Assembly: GCF_023264675.1 (NCBI RefSeq)
Contig: NZ_JAHFVG010000032.1
Location: 1-64,000 of the forward strand
Direction of reading: 5' to 3'
Source: Rhodococcus sp. (in: high G+C Gram-positive bacteria)
GTDB lineage: Bacteria; Actinomycetota; Actinomycetes; Mycobacteriales; Mycobacteriaceae
DNA length: 64,000 nt
Below, one piece after another: positions 44,426-53,877 of the stretch. Both the position numbers and the translations under genes were made by a program. The notes under the pieces were generated by a model. The model was not told the origin of the DNA, searched no databases, and saw only the letters and a program-made list of their open reading frames with translations. The first letter of the stretch is position 1; every line of letters starts with the position of its first letter.

Positions 44426-45238
44426 ATGACGCGCTCGTTGAACAAGGACACACAGCTCTGCATGTCGCTTTCGGGCCGCCCGAGCAACATAGGTACGCGC
44501 TTCCACAATTTCCTCTACGACGAGCTCGACCTGGATTTCGTCTACAAGGCGTTCACCACAACCGACTTGCCCGCGGCCATCGGCGGCGTTCGAGCTCTCG
44601 GTATACGCGGTTGCGCTGTCTCGATGCCGTTCAAGGAAGACGTCATAGCGCTCGTCGACGTGATGCACGATTCCGCGAGCGCGATCGAGTCCGTGAACAC
44701 CATCGTCAACGACAACGGGACTCTGCACGCGTACAACACCGACTACCAGGCGGTGGCGAATCTGCTGGCGTCGTCCGGTTTCTCGACCGACTTCTCGGTA
44801 GCGGTGACCGGAAGCGGCGGAATGGCCAAGGCTGTTGTTGCCGCGCTTCGCGATTCGGGATTCACCACGGGAACCGTCGTCGCACGCAACACCGAGACCG
44901 GCCCTGCATTGGCGCAGTCGTACGGGTACGACTGGTCTCCCGACGCAGTCGGGGCGGATCTGCTCGTGAACGTCACGCCGGTAGGTATGGCCGGCGGTCC
45001 GGATGCAGACTCCTCCCCGTTCACCGACGCGCACATCGATGCGGCTCAGGCAGCCTTCGACGTTGTGGCGATGCCGTCGGAGACACCGTTCGTCACCCAG
45101 GCTCGGGCAGCCGGAAAGCCTGTCGTGACGGGCGCCGAAGTGATCGCTTTGCAGGCTGCCGAACAGTTCGTTCTCTACACAGGAGTTCGGCCTACGGACG
45201 ACCAGATCGCCCGCGCTTCCCACTTCTCACGCAGTTAG
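44426..45238 (+). CDS. Shikimate dehydrogenase-family protein (divergent AroE)
   Basis: A protein of 270 residues with the AroE fold. The catalytic lysine lies in GCAVSMPFKEDVIALVD (the canonical block is NVTxPFK), the substrate Asp in AYNTDYQAV, and the nucleotide-binding loop in VTGSGGMAKAVVAAL. The C-terminal GAEVIALQAAEQFVLYTG is family-like. The motif changes, and its place away from other aro genes, suggest a paralogue acting on a related acid (quinate or aminoshikimate type) rather than the main shikimate dehydrogenase. Its last 12 bases overlap the convergent SGNH hydrolase gene. Confidence 0.85.
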   Translation: MTRSLNKDTQLCMSLSGRPSNIGTRFHNFLYDELDLDFVYKAFTTTDLPAAIGGVRALGIRGCAVSMPFKEDVIALVDVMHDSASAIESVNTIVNDNGTLHAYNTDYQAVANLLASSGFSTDFSVAVTGSGGMAKAVVAALRDSGFTTGTVVARNTETGPALAQSYGYDWSPDAVGADLLVNVTPVGMAGGPDADSSPFTDAHIDAAQAAFDVVAMPSETPFVTQARAAGKPVVTGAEVIALQAAEQFVLYTGVRPTDDQIARASHFSRS

Positions 45239-46078
45239 TACCTTCAGCACTTCGGCCGCCATTGCTGCTTCGCCTGCGGCGTTGGGATGAACCGGCACGA
45301 ACTGATCCGAGAACACCAGTGGCTCCACCCATCTCGTTCCGATCGGCGCACACCCGTCGTGGCCCTCCGACACCGAGGACATGTCGACGAAGGTCGTACC
45401 GGTCTCATCTGCCGCCCGCGTGAGGGCGGTGTTCAGTGTGCTCTGCAGACTCCTCAGATAGGGAAGGTCGCCCGGCGCGACAGGCATTGCCGGAGCACAG
45501 CCACTAGCGGCGGGAAGTAGCCACGGGTACCCGACCATGACCACCCGGGCCTGCGGGGCTCGGGCGTGGATTTCCCGAAGCGCCTGAGTCACCGCGGGAT
45601 ACGTGCGCGAGGTGATGGTGTCCTCGAAAGTCGATCCGTACCGGTCGGCGCACGGGCTCGCCGCACCGAGACGCTCGAGTGTCGCGAGCACGCACGAGAC
45701 GATCGCTCCGGCGAAGACGCCGTTGTCGTTGCCGCCGATCGACAGGGTGACCAGATCGGTCGAGTCGCTCAACGCGTCGAACTGCGGCGGCGTCGACTCG
45801 TACTGAGGAGCATAGAAGTCCTCGGTCGAGGCGCCGCCGCAACTCACGTCGGTGAGCCGATAGCCCTGCTCCCGGGCAACGAGATGCCCGAAGTTGCGTT
45901 CCGATTGCAGACACCCGAGGGGAAATCCAGCGGCAAGAGGAAGCACACCGTTGCCTGCGCTGAAGCTGTCACCGAGATTGACCTGCTCGAACACGGTGTC
46001 GGCCTGCGCAGCCGGAGTGACGAACACTCCGGCGACCAGAAGTACAGCAATACCTGTCAGACGCCCCCACACGTTCAT
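45227..46078 (-). CDS. Secreted SGNH-family esterase/lipase
   Basis: A protein of 283 residues with a signal peptide (WGRLTGIAVLLVAGVFVTPAAQA). The four SGNH blocks are visible: nucleophile GDSFSAGNG, glycine in CGGAST, NDN in SIGGNDNGVFAG, and the catalytic DxxH-type VPVHPNAAGEAAM at the end. It has six or more cysteines likely to form disulfides. It resembles the extracellular lipases/esterases of Streptomyces and mycobacteria. The ATG at 46078 is chosen because the signal peptide begins there. It is not clearly linked to the nag genes 16 bases upstream on the same strand. Confidence 0.9.
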   Translation of the reverse strand: MNVWGRLTGIAVLLVAGVFVTPAAQADTVFEQVNLGDSFSAGNGVLPLAAGFPLGCLQSERNFGHLVAREQGYRLTDVSCGGASTEDFYAPQYESTPPQFDALSDSTDLVTLSIGGNDNGVFAGAIVSCVLATLERLGAASPCADRYGSTFEDTITSRTYPAVTQALREIHARAPQARVVMVGYPWLLPAASGCAPAMPVAPGDLPYLRSLQSTLNTALTRAADETGTTFVDMSSVSEGHDGCAPIGTRWVEPLVFSDQFVPVHPNAAGEAAMAAEVLKVLTA

Positions 46079-46094
46079 CGGCACAGTATGCACC

Positions 46095-46874
46095 TCAGAG
46101 GCGCTGCCACGACGGCTTGTTCGCGTACGCATAGCGGTAGTACTCCGCCGACGCCAGTTTCGATGCCGCTGCTTCGTCGAGAATCACGCTCACGTGTGGG
46201 TGCCACTGAATGACCGAAGCCGGACAGAACGCCGACAGTGGGCCCTCCACGGCAGCGGCGACGGCGGCGGCTTTCGACTCGCCAGTCGCGATCAACACCA
46301 GGTGGCGGGCCTCGCCGATGGTTCCGAGTCCCTGGGTCAGTACGTGGTGCGGGACATCGCTTTCGGATGCGAAGAACCGGGCATTGTCACGCCGAGTCCG
46401 TTCGGTGAGGGTCTTGACGCGGGTGCGCGACTGCAACGACGAGCCGGGCTCGTTGAACCCGATGTGCCCATCGGTTCCGATGCCCAGAATCTGCACGTCC
46501 ACGCCGCCGGACTCGCCGATCGCTCGATCGTAGCGATGCGCCTCGCTGTCGATGTCCGCTGCTTCACCGTCCGGTGAGAACACGGCGACGTCGGGAAGAT
46601 TCACGAGGTCGACGAATTCCGATCGAATGAACGAGAAATACGACTGTTCCGCAGTGCGCGGAATGCCGATGTATTCGTCGAGCAGGAATGCTCGACACTC
46701 GGCGAACGACAGGCCCTCCTCGCGATACCGTCGGGCAAGTTCGGCGTACGCGCCCACCGGCGACGAGCCGGTCGCCAATCCCAGCACTGCAGGACCCGAA
46801 CGAACGATGTTGTCCACGATGTCGGCGACGGTTCGATCGACATCGACTGCACCGGAACGAATCACGATCTCCAC
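46095..46874 (-). CDS. nagB: Glucosamine-6-phosphate deaminase
   Basis: An enzyme of 259 residues converting glucosamine-6-phosphate to fructose-6-phosphate plus ammonia. [17 protein letters not shown] near residue 34, [12 protein letters not shown], and the [17 protein letters not shown] block (catalytic aspartate and histidine) are characteristic. The length is normal. Its start overlaps the nagA stop by 13 bases, so the two steps of N-acetylglucosamine catabolism are translationally coupled. Confidence 0.95.
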   Translation of the reverse strand: MEIVIRSGAVDVDRTVADIVDNIVRSGPAVLGLATGSSPVGAYAELARRYREEGLSFAECRAFLLDEYIGIPRTAEQSYFSFIRSEFVDLVNLPDVAVFSPDGEAADIDSEAHRYDRAIGESGGVDVQILGIGTDGHIGFNEPGSSLQSRTRVKTLTERTRRDNARFFASESDVPHHVLTQGLGTIGEARHLVLIATGESKAAAVAAAVEGPLSAFCPASVIQWHPHVSVILDEAAASKLASAEYYRYAYANKPSWQRL

Positions 46875-48043
46875 GACGCAACCTCCTGCATGTCGGACCC
46901 CTTCCTCATCACCCGCAGCGGCTCGAATTTTTCGTCCACCACCACGATATCGGCGTCGAACCCGGGAGCAAGGGATCCGATCGTGTCACCGCGACCGATC
47001 AGCGCCGCCGGTGTCGACGACGCCGCCCGAACCGCCTCGACCACCGAGACACCCGCCACGAGCACCGCCCGCCGAACGAGGTCGAGGACGGTGGCCGTTC
47101 CGCCTGCAATCGGCTGCGCATCCGGATCGCCCTCCTCGCTCGCGAGGCGTGCGACGGAATCCCGAACGGTGACGTCCAATGGACCCAGACGATAGCGGCC
47201 GTCGCTCATCCCAGCCGCGGCCATGGCGTCGGAGACGAGGGCGATACGTCCACCGCCAACCAGATCGAACACCGCGCGGACCGTCTCGTCGGCGAGATGG
47301 ACTCCGTCTCCGATCAATTCGAGGATCATCTGTCCGCGAGCGGCCGCGGCAAGGCATTCACTGACCGGGCCTGGGGCGCGGTGATGCCAGGGCGGCATGC
47401 CGTTGAACAGGTGTGTTGCGCTGAGGGGGCCACTGCCGAGCGAGTCGATTCCGTGCCTGGTCCTGAGCGCATCGGCGTCGGTGTGCCCGATGCTCGGGAC
47501 GACGCCTGCCTCGCGAAGGATCCTTCCGATGGCGGCGAACCCTTCGACCTCAGGCGCCAGAGTCATCGACCTGACAGCGCCGCGCCCGGCGCTCAGAATG
47601 TCGTTCAACAATCCGGGATCGCCCGGGCGCAGTGAAGTCGGATCCTGCGCACCGCATCTCACCGAGGACAGAAAAGGTCCTTCGACGTGGATGCCTGCGA
47701 TGTCCCCCGCCGCGTAGAGCTCGGACAGCAGTGCCGTCTGCTCGACGAGCCGGGCCGGAGGCGCCGACACCAGCGACGCCAACATCGTGGTGGTTCCATG
47801 CGAGCGGTGATGTCGAACCGCGTCCATCATCTGCTCGGCCCCCGAGTCGGGAAAGCTCGCGCCTGCACCGCCGTGACAGTGCAGGTCGACGAGCCCGGGA
47901 AGTATCGTCGTGTCGGTGGCGGGCGGACGTTCACCGAGGGCCGCATCGGCACTTCCGACCCACGAAATCGTGTCGCCGTCCACCACCACGACACCGTCCT
48001 CGATCACCGCGTCCGCCGTGACCACCCGTCCGCGCAATCTCAT
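46862..48043 (-). CDS. nagA: N-acetylglucosamine-6-phosphate deacetylase
   Basis: An amidohydrolase-superfamily enzyme of 393 residues removing acetate from GlcNAc-6-P. The metal-binding HxH is in [18 protein letters not shown], with [18 protein letters not shown] (metal-site Glu), [27 protein letters not shown] and the late [20 protein letters not shown] precedes the ATG at 48043. It is followed by the overlapping nagB and preceded by the PTS IIC gene. Confidence 0.95.
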   Translation of the reverse strand: MRLRGRVVTADAVIEDGVVVVDGDTISWVGSADAALGERPPATDTTILPGLVDLHCHGGAGASFPDSGAEQMMDAVRHHRSHGTTTMLASLVSAPPARLVEQTALLSELYAAGDIAGIHVEGPFLSSVRCGAQDPTSLRPGDPGLLNDILSAGRGAVRSMTLAPEVEGFAAIGRILREAGVVPSIGHTDADALRTRHGIDSLGSGPLSATHLFNGMPPWHHRAPGPVSECLAAAARGQMILELIGDGVHLADETVRAVFDLVGGGRIALVSDAMAAAGMSDGRYRLGPLDVTVRDSVARLASEEGDPDAQPIAGGTATVLDLVRRAVLVAGVSVVEAVRAASSTPAALIGRGDTIGSLAPGFDADIVVVDEKFEPLRVMRKGSDMQEVASWRS

Positions 48044-48075
48044 GACTCGTCCGTCTCTCCTGCGCCTCGGCGTTC

Positions 48076-49320
48076 TCATGCCTTCGTGGTGTCGGCGACC
48101 TCGTCGTCCTCACGACCGGGGGTACGCAGATTCCACTTCTTGATGACGAAGCTGAAAAGGAAGTAGTAGATCGCGGCGTACACGAGGCCGATGGGGATGA
48201 GAAGCCATGCCTTGGTCGCGATTCCGAAGTTGAGAATGTAGTCGATGGCACCGGCGGAGAAGAAGAACCCGTCATGGATCCCCAGTGCGTTGACCAGGGC
48301 CATCGACGTGCCGGTGAGGAACGCATGGATGATGTAGAGCGGCCAGGCGACGAACATGAAGGCGTACTCGAGCGGCTCGGTGATACCGGTGACGAACGCC
48401 GTGAGGCCGGTTGACAACATGATGCCGCCGACGAGCTTCTTCTGCGAGGGCTTTGCATTGCGGTAGATGGCGAACGCTGCGGCCGGTAGCGCGAACATCA
48501 TGATCGGGAAGAACCCGGTCATGAACACTCCGGCCGACGGATCTCCGGCGAAGAAGCGATTGAGGTCGCCGCGCACGATTTGCCCGCTCGCGTCCTGATG
48601 ATCGCCGACGAGGAACCACACGACCGAGTTCAGAATGTGGTGCAGCCCGGTCGGAATCAGCATGCGATTGGCGAAACCGTAGATGCCGCCGCCGACCACA
48701 CTGTTGTCCGCCACCGTGGTTCCGACCCAGTTCAGCGCACTGTAGAACAGCGGGTACACGAACGACATCAGCACGGCGACCACGAGTCCGGTGACGGCAG
48801 TGAGAATGGGCACGAGGCGTCGACCGGCGAAGAACCCCAGATAGTCCGGCAATTTCTGGCGGTAGAACCGCTGCCAGAGAACGGCCGAAAGCAGGCCGAT
48901 CACGATGCCCGCGAGAACGCCGTAATCGATGACGGCCGGATCGCCGTTGGCGTCGACCTTTCCGTCGAGAACAACAGGCGACATTGCTTCGAACACGCCG
49001 TTCATGACCATGTAGCCGACGACGGCTGCGAGCGCCGTCGAACCGTCCGACTTCTTGGCCCATCCGATGGCGATACCGACCGCGAAGATCAGTGGCAACC
49101 ACGTGAACACCGCCTGACCGGCGGCGGAGATGACCGAGGCAGCGGTTCCGAGCGCACTGAATCTGCCCAGCAGATCGTCCTGACCGAGCCTGAGGAGGAT
49201 GCCCGCTGCTGGGAGAACGGCGATCGGCAGCATGAGGCTTCGGCCGAAGCGCTGGAGTCCGGCGAGCGAGCGGGACTCCTTCTTGGCCTCGTCCGTATCC
49301 GATGAATTCTTCAGGGTCAT
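48076..49320 (-). CDS. nagE: PTS transporter subunit IIC, N-acetylglucosamine-type
   Basis: A membrane permease of 414 residues in the glucose/GlcNAc PTS family, importing and phosphorylating N-acetylglucosamine. About ten helices are present, starting at LQRFGRSLMLPIAVLPAAGILLRLG. The GITEPLEYAFMFVAWPLYIIHAFLTG block is the conserved sugar-binding region of this family. It lacks the IIB and IIA domains; these are separate proteins encoded divergently 158 bases away. AAGG precedes the ATG at 49320. It is co-directional with nagA (33 bases). Confidence 0.93.
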   Translation of the reverse strand: MTLKNSSDTDEAKKESRSLAGLQRFGRSLMLPIAVLPAAGILLRLGQDDLLGRFSALGTAASVISAAGQAVFTWLPLIFAVGIAIGWAKKSDGSTALAAVVGYMVMNGVFEAMSPVVLDGKVDANGDPAVIDYGVLAGIVIGLLSAVLWQRFYRQKLPDYLGFFAGRRLVPILTAVTGLVVAVLMSFVYPLFYSALNWVGTTVADNSVVGGGIYGFANRMLIPTGLHHILNSVVWFLVGDHQDASGQIVRGDLNRFFAGDPSAGVFMTGFFPIMMFALPAAAFAIYRNAKPSQKKLVGGIMLSTGLTAFVTGITEPLEYAFMFVAWPLYIIHAFLTGTSMALVNALGIHDGFFFSAGAIDYILNFGIATKAWLLIPIGLVYAAIYYFLFSFVIKKWNLRTPGREDDEVADTTKA

Positions 49321-49391
49321 GGCGACCTTCTTTTCCGTCTGCTGCGGCCAGGGATGCGAACTGTTGTGACCGGTAAGTAAGAGGGGTACTG

Positions 49392-49407
49392 TCCGGTCAT
49401 TACCAGT
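49392..49407 (-). promoter_or_regulatory. DasR-like (dre) operator at the divergent nag promoter
   Basis: On the minus strand ACTGGTAATGACCGGA matches the actinobacterial DasR/NagR site ACTGGTCTAGACCACT at 10 of 16 positions, including ACTGGT and GACC. It lies between the nagE IIC and IIB genes and probably controls both. A second site is beside the gntR gene (50969-50984). Confidence 0.55.
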
Positions 49408-49477
49408 TGTAGTTTGGCCAGGTGAAGAGCTCGTGTCAACCCGGCCATGTGACCCAGCAGACAGGGAGCGAAAGATT

Positions 49478-49708
49478 ATGTCGAAAGCGGATGCGATCGT
49501 CGCAGGCCTCGGCGGCGCGGACAACATCGTCGAAATCGAAGCCTGCATCACCCGGCTACGAACCGAGGTGAAGGACGGGGCACTGGTCGACGAAAAGGCC
49601 CTCAAAGCGGCAGGCGCACACGGGGTCTTCCACAAGGGCACGGCCGTCCAGGTGATCGTCGGACCCGAGGCCGACACCCTCGCCGAGGACATCGGCGACA
49701 TTCTGTGA
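49478..49708 (+). CDS. PTS EIIB component, GlcNAc/glucose type
   Basis: A protein of 76 residues forming a stand-alone IIB domain. The phosphorylated cysteine is in VEIEACITRLRTEVKD, the PTS_EIIB_type_1 signature. It also has GAHGVFHKGTAVQVIVGPEADTLAEDI. It relays phosphate from IIA to the sugar bound by IIC. AGGGAG precedes the ATG. Its stop overlaps the IIA start codon region (GTGA). Confidence 0.93.
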   Translation: MSKADAIVAGLGGADNIVEIEACITRLRTEVKDGALVDEKALKAAGAHGVFHKGTAVQVIVGPEADTLAEDIGDIL

Positions 49709-50178
49709 AAGCGGGACATTCTGTGACGACGGTCCTGAGCCCGATCGACGGCGCCGTCCTCGCCCTGGCCGAGGTACCCGATCCGGTGTTCGCCGCGCAG
49801 ATGGTGGGCTCGGGTGTGGCAGTTCGCCCAGCCGTGTCGGACGTGCGCGTCGAGGTGCGCTCACCAGTGGCGGGCAAAATCCTCAAACTGCACCCTCATG
49901 CTTTCGTCGTGTTCACCGCCGCCAAGCAGGGCGTCCTGGTCCACATCGGGATCGATACGGTCAAGATGCGTGGCGAAGGATTCGAACTGATTGCTGCCGA
50001 GGGTGATTCGGTGAGCGCCGGCGATCCGATCCTGACCTACGATCCAGCCGCGATCGCCGCTGCGGGTTACTCGGACATCGTTCCGGTCGTCGTGATGGAC
50101 ACTGCGCCGGACTCGGTGGAGACCACGACGATCGGCTCGAACGTCAGCGTCGGCGACTCCCTGTTCGAACTGGCCTGA
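49705..50178 (+). CDS. PTS EIIA component, glucose type (Crr-like)
   Basis: A protein of 157 residues forming a stand-alone IIA domain. The first histidine region is LKLHPHAFVVFTAAKQG and the phosphorylated histidine is in GVLVHIGIDTVKMRGEGFELI. The GDSVSAGDPIL block is the PTS_EIIA_type_1 signature. The GTG at 49705 overlaps the IIB stop; a GTG at 49723 (MTTVLSPIDGAV) may be the true start. It takes phosphate from HPr. The split IIA/IIB/IIC arrangement is common in actinobacteria. Confidence 0.93.
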   Translation: MKAGHSVTTVLSPIDGAVLALAEVPDPVFAAQMVGSGVAVRPAVSDVRVEVRSPVAGKILKLHPHAFVVFTAAKQGVLVHIGIDTVKMRGEGFELIAAEGDSVSAGDPILTYDPAAIAAAGYSDIVPVVVMDTAPDSVETTTIGSNVSVGDSLFELA

Positions 50179-50922
50179 TCAGGACCGCTGCCCGAGACGG
50201 CGCTGCCCCTGCACTTCCATCGAGAGTTGGTACCGGTCGCACCGATACCAACTCTCGGTGTGTTCGATCGGCTCGTCGCCGCTGAAGGAGACTCGGTCGA
50301 AATAGAGCACGGGCGCACCACGTTTCGTGCCCAGTAGCGTGGCGGTGTCACTGTCCGCCGCAGTCGCCTTGACGGTCTGTTCGGCTCGGTCGATGGTCAG
50401 ACCGTAATGCTCCTGCACTGCCTCGTACACCGAGCGGCTGAGGTCGTGCTCGATCAGACCCGGCAACTTCGACGCGTGAAACCAGCCGTCGTCGACGCTG
50501 ACCGGTTCGGCGTCGGCAAGTCGCAAGCGTTTGACGTGGTACGTGAGCTCACCGCCGGGCAGGCGAAGCGCCCGAACGGTTGCCGCCGAAGGCTTTTCCA
50601 GTCGCGCGAAGAGGACAACCGTCGTCGGCGTCAAGCCCTGCGCCCGCATTTCCTCCGAGAACGACGCCAGGTGCAGCCGCGACTGCACCGTGCGACTGGC
50701 GACGAACGTGCCCTTACCGCGAACCCGCACGAGGTGACCGTCGTTGACGAGTTGCCCGATGGCCTCGCGCACGGTGATCCGGCTGACGCCGTAATCCTCC
50801 ATCAACCGTCGCTCACTGGGCATCAGGTCACCGGCCTGCAGTTCTTTCGTGCAGCGGTGCAACAGAATTGCGCGCAGCTGCTCATGCTTCGGGATCTGGC
50901 TGTCCCTCAGGTGTACGGGCAT
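50179..50922 (-). CDS. GntR/HutC-family regulator, likely of N-acetylglucosamine uptake
   Basis: A regulator of 247 residues. The N-terminal GntR winged helix (PKHEQLRAILLHRCTKELQAGDLMPSERRLMEDYGVSRITVREAIGQLVNDGHLVRVRGKGTFVA) is followed by the HutC/UTRA ligand domain (PTTVVLFARLEKPSAA; VKRLRLADAEPVSVDDGWF). This is the DasR/NagR type, which senses glucosamine-6-P or GlcNAc-6-P. It sits beside the PTS genes, and DasR-like sites are at its own promoter and at the nagE/IIB promoter. The ATG at 50922 is chosen; a GTG at 50928 better fits AAGG spacing. Confidence 0.9.
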   Translation of the reverse strand: MPVHLRDSQIPKHEQLRAILLHRCTKELQAGDLMPSERRLMEDYGVSRITVREAIGQLVNDGHLVRVRGKGTFVASRTVQSRLHLASFSEEMRAQGLTPTTVVLFARLEKPSAATVRALRLPGGELTYHVKRLRLADAEPVSVDDGWFHASKLPGLIEHDLSRSVYEAVQEHYGLTIDRAEQTVKATAADSDTATLLGTKRGAPVLYFDRVSFSGDEPIEHTESWYRCDRYQLSMEVQGQRRLGQRS

Positions 50923-50953
50923 CACCACGGCGCTTGCCTTCCGGTCACTCGCT

Positions 50954-50984
50954 GGACCAGCGGTACGGACTGGTCCGGTCCAAC
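50954..50984. promoter_or_regulatory. GntR autoregulatory operator region
   Basis: GGACCAG (50954-50960) and CTGGTCC (50970-50976) form an inverted repeat. The sequence ACTGGTCCGGTCCAAC (50969-50984) matches the DasR consensus at 11 of 16 positions. It lies between the gntR start and the divergent benE-like gene. Confidence 0.6.
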
Positions 50985-51060
50985 CAGAAGAGTACCCCGT
51001 CCATCTCGGGCGTAGATGCAGGTAAGCAGAAGATGCATCGGGCAGGCATGATTGGCATCC

Positions 51061-52266
51061 GTGCACGCAGACGAGCCCACGCCCGACCCAGGTCGACTCC
51101 AACCCGTACTCGCAGGCGTGGTTGCCGCCCTCGTCGGATTCACGAGCTCGTTTGCCGTGGTGCTCACCGGTCTACGCGCGGTGGGCGCGTCCCCGGCCGA
51201 GGCCGCGTCGGGCCTGCTCGCGATCTCGGTGACCCAGGCCGTCGGCATGATCTACCTCTCGCGCCGCTTTCGACAACCGATCACTCTGGCGTGGTCGACT
51301 CCCGGCGCCGCCTTGCTCGCCGGTACCGGGACAGTGGTCGGCGGCTGGCCTGCCGCCGTCGGCGCCTTCGTCACCGTCGGAGTACTGGTGGTGATCACCG
51401 GCATGTGGCCGAGGCTGGGTGCGTTGATCACTTCCATCCCCACCTCTCTCGCCCAGGCCATGCTCGCCGGCGTGCTGCTCCCGCTCTGCCTCGCCCCGGT
51501 GACGGCCTTCGCATCGTCTCCGGCGATCATTGCCCCCGTCGTTCTGGTCTGGCTTGTACTGCAACGCTTCTCGAAACGGTGGGCAGTGCCCGCAGCCTTC
51601 GGCGTCGCCGCGGTGATCATCGCGATCGACGTGACCGCGGGAGGGCGAGTTCCGGACGTCGCCGAACTCCTTCCGAGCATCTCCCCGACCGTGCCGCACT
51701 GGAACTGGCAGGCGATCGTCGGAATCGCATTGCCGCTGTACATCGTCACCATGGCCTCACAGAACATCCCGGGTGTTGCGGTCATGAAATCGTTCGACTA
51801 CGACGTCCCCTGGCGTCCGGCGATGACCGTCACCGGCATCGGCACTGTCATCGGCGCCCCGCTCGGCGGCCACACCATCAATCTCGCCGCCATCAGCGCT
51901 GCCCTCGCGGCTGCCCCGTCGGCGCACCCGGATCCGAAACGACGTTGGATCGCCGCCTCGGCGGCCGGATGGTTCTATCTGGTGCTGGCGTTGTGCTCGG
52001 CCGCGCTCGCCACGCTCGTCGCCGTTGCTCCGGCAGGCGTCGTGGAAACGGTCGCCGGCCTTGCGCTGCTCGCGACACTCGGCGCGTCGCTGGCCGGCGC
52101 GTTGAAAGAGGAATCGGGACGCGAGGCCGCCATCCTGACGTTCGTCATCGCGGCGTCGGGCATCGGGATCGTCGGAATCGGCTCGGCGTTCTGGGCACTG
52201 GCGGTGGGGTTGATCGTGCGCTGGGTTCTAAGGCCGAAACCGCCCAGCCGCGAACCGATAGAGTAG
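51061..52266 (+). CDS. benE: Benzoate/H+ symporter-like permease (BenE)
   Basis: A permease of 401 residues with about 12 hydrophobic segments in the BenE fold, a member of the large nucleobase-ascorbate-transporter-type superfamily. Family marks include LLAISVTQAVGMIYLSRRFRQPITLAWSTPGAALL, LPLYIVTMASQNIPGVAVMKSF (SQNIPG) and GAPLGGHTINLAAISAALA. The substrate of BenE proteins is usually benzoate, but no benzoate catabolic genes are in this window, so specificity is uncertain. The GTG at 51061 is the likely start. Confidence 0.85.
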   Translation: MHADEPTPDPGRLQPVLAGVVAALVGFTSSFAVVLTGLRAVGASPAEAASGLLAISVTQAVGMIYLSRRFRQPITLAWSTPGAALLAGTGTVVGGWPAAVGAFVTVGVLVVITGMWPRLGALITSIPTSLAQAMLAGVLLPLCLAPVTAFASSPAIIAPVVLVWLVLQRFSKRWAVPAAFGVAAVIIAIDVTAGGRVPDVAELLPSISPTVPHWNWQAIVGIALPLYIVTMASQNIPGVAVMKSFDYDVPWRPAMTVTGIGTVIGAPLGGHTINLAAISAALAAAPSAHPDPKRRWIAASAAGWFYLVLALCSAALATLVAVAPAGVVETVAGLALLATLGASLAGALKEESGREAAILTFVIAASGIGIVGIGSAFWALAVGLIVRWVLRPKPPSREPIE

Positions 52267-52272
52267 GCGGAC

Positions 52273-52737
52273 ATGACAGCCTCCGCCGGTCAGCGCGCCG
52301 AACACAACCCCGCCGCCGGATATCCGGCTCTGTGGCCAGTGACAACACGCTGGGACGACAACGATCACTACGGTCACGTCAACAACGTCACGTACTACTC
52401 GTACTTCGACACCGCAGTGAACGGGTGGCTGATGCACACCACCGGCGTCGACATCCGCGATCTTTCCGCGATCGGCGTCGTCGCCGAAACGTCGTGCAAA
52501 TACCACCGCGAACTGTCGTTTCCAGATTCGCTTCAGGTCGGATTGTCGGTGGAGAAGCTCGGCACCAGAAGCATCGTGTACTTACTCGGCCTGTTCCGCG
52601 AGTCCGCGGACGACGAACTACAGCTCGCCGCCACCGGCCGCTTCGTTCACGTCTACGTCGATTCGACGACTCGCCGGCCGGTACCGATCCCCACCGAGAT
52701 AGAGGCGGCGGCAAGAACCCTCGTCATCCCGAGCTAG
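52273..52737 (+). CDS. Acyl-CoA thioesterase (4HBT hotdog fold)
   Basis: A protein of 154 residues with the hotdog fold. The 4HBT signature is TRWDDNDHYGHVNNVTYYSYFDTAVNGWL, where the aspartate of WDDNDHYGHVNN is the catalytic residue. FVHVYVDSTTRRPVPIP is the typical end. It hydrolyses acyl-CoA or 4-hydroxybenzoyl-CoA-like thioesters; the substrate is unknown. It starts 6 bases after the permease gene, so the two may be co-transcribed, and it converges with the phosphotransferase with a 4-base overlap. Confidence 0.9.
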   Translation: MTASAGQRAEHNPAAGYPALWPVTTRWDDNDHYGHVNNVTYYSYFDTAVNGWLMHTTGVDIRDLSAIGVVAETSCKYHRELSFPDSLQVGLSVEKLGTRSIVYLLGLFRESADDELQLAATGRFVHVYVDSTTRRPVPIPTEIEAAARTLVIPS

Positions 52738-53756
52738 ATCCCGATCTCGTCGGCCGTCGACAACGCCCGCGCCACGATGTCGTCGATCAACGACGTGGTC
52801 GGAGTCCCGGCGTCGGCGCGGTTGCGGGTGTCGGATTCGGCTCGACGCATGACGCCTTCGGCAATGATCGAGAGTTTCCACAACGCGAGCACCTGCCAGA
52901 AACCGGCGGCGGACACATCGCGCCCGGTCTTCGCCGCGTAGGACGCCGTCAGTTCGGCTCGCGTCGGGAAGCCCTCGAGCGTGGATGCCATGAAGGGGCC
53001 CGCGACCGGGTCTCCAGCCTCGGGCCAATAGGCGAGCAGCCCGCCGAGATCCGCGAGGGGATCACCGAGGGTGCACAGTTCCCAATCGACGACGGCGACG
53101 ATGGAACCGTCGGACGGCGAGGTGATCACGTTGTTGAGATGAAAGTCGCCGTGCACCAGCGTGAGCTCGCGTTGCTCCGGAATATTGGCGGCAAGCCGCT
53201 CGGCGAGGGCATCGAGCGCAGGCACCTCCCGCGCCTGCGACTTCTGCCACTGCGTCGTCCAACGCTTCAGCTGGCGTGCCGCATACGGTGAGTGACTCGC
53301 CAGATCGGCCAGCCCGACGCTCTCCAGGTCCACACGGTGAATATCGGCCAGTGCACTCGTCATCGCGTCGCCGACAGCACCTCGAATCGATTCGCTCATG
53401 TTCTCCGCCGTGCCGACGGAGTCGACGACGACGCCGTCGACGAAACCCATCAGCACCACCGGTACATCGGACACCGCCTCGTCCTCGGTCGAGGCGATCA
53501 TCTTCGGGACCGGGACTCCCGTGTTCTGCAGCGCCGTCAGGATCCGATATTCACGAAGGACGTCGTGCGCCGACGCGAGCAGGTGGCCGAGCGGCGGTCT
53601 GCGCAGCACCCATCGAGAACCACCTGCATCCTCGACGGCGTAGGTCAGGTTGGATTGCCCGTTGCCCACCCGCGCGAAGGTCACGGGCGACACCGCGCCG
53701 ATTCCCAGCCCTCCGATCCACTCGGAGACGGCAGTGAAGTCCAGGCTCGATGTCAT
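52734..53756 (-). CDS. Phosphotransferase family protein (ACAD10-like APH fold)
   Basis: A protein of 340 residues with the aminoglycoside-phosphotransferase/choline-kinase fold. The ATP and catalytic motifs are VGNGQSNLTYAVED, LVHGDFHLNNVI (Brenner's motif with catalytic Asp) and VVDWELCTLGDPLADLGGLLAYW. This subgroup sits beside acyl-CoA dehydrogenases and is related to the kinase-like part of eukaryotic ACAD10/11, which phosphorylates 4-hydroxy fatty acyl-CoAs. It is not an antibiotic-resistance gene by pattern. Its partner here may be the convergent thioesterase. Confidence 0.88.
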   Translation of the reverse strand: MTSSLDFTAVSEWIGGLGIGAVSPVTFARVGNGQSNLTYAVEDAGGSRWVLRRPPLGHLLASAHDVLREYRILTALQNTGVPVPKMIASTEDEAVSDVPVVLMGFVDGVVVDSVGTAENMSESIRGAVGDAMTSALADIHRVDLESVGLADLASHSPYAARQLKRWTTQWQKSQAREVPALDALAERLAANIPEQRELTLVHGDFHLNNVITSPSDGSIVAVVDWELCTLGDPLADLGGLLAYWPEAGDPVAGPFMASTLEGFPTRAELTASYAAKTGRDVSAAGFWQVLALWKLSIIAEGVMRRAESDTRNRADAGTPTTSLIDDIVARALSTADEIGI

Positions 53757-53877
53757 CGATGTCCTCCCAAGGTATGTAGCGAGTCGGCAACGTCAGTCAC
53801 TCTCGCATGTTCGCACTCGGCTTCGGAACGGTTCCACCGAGCCCGAGACCGTCGGCGTGTGGACCCGAACGCAAACA

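Noticed and set aside
46095-50178. Frameshifted or broken PTS permease
   Set aside because: IIA, IIB and IIC are each complete with their own starts; a split arrangement is normal for these families in actinobacteria.
52734-53756. Aminoglycoside resistance gene
   Set aside because: The fold is shared, but the sequence has the ACAD10-like pattern and lies in a metabolic context.
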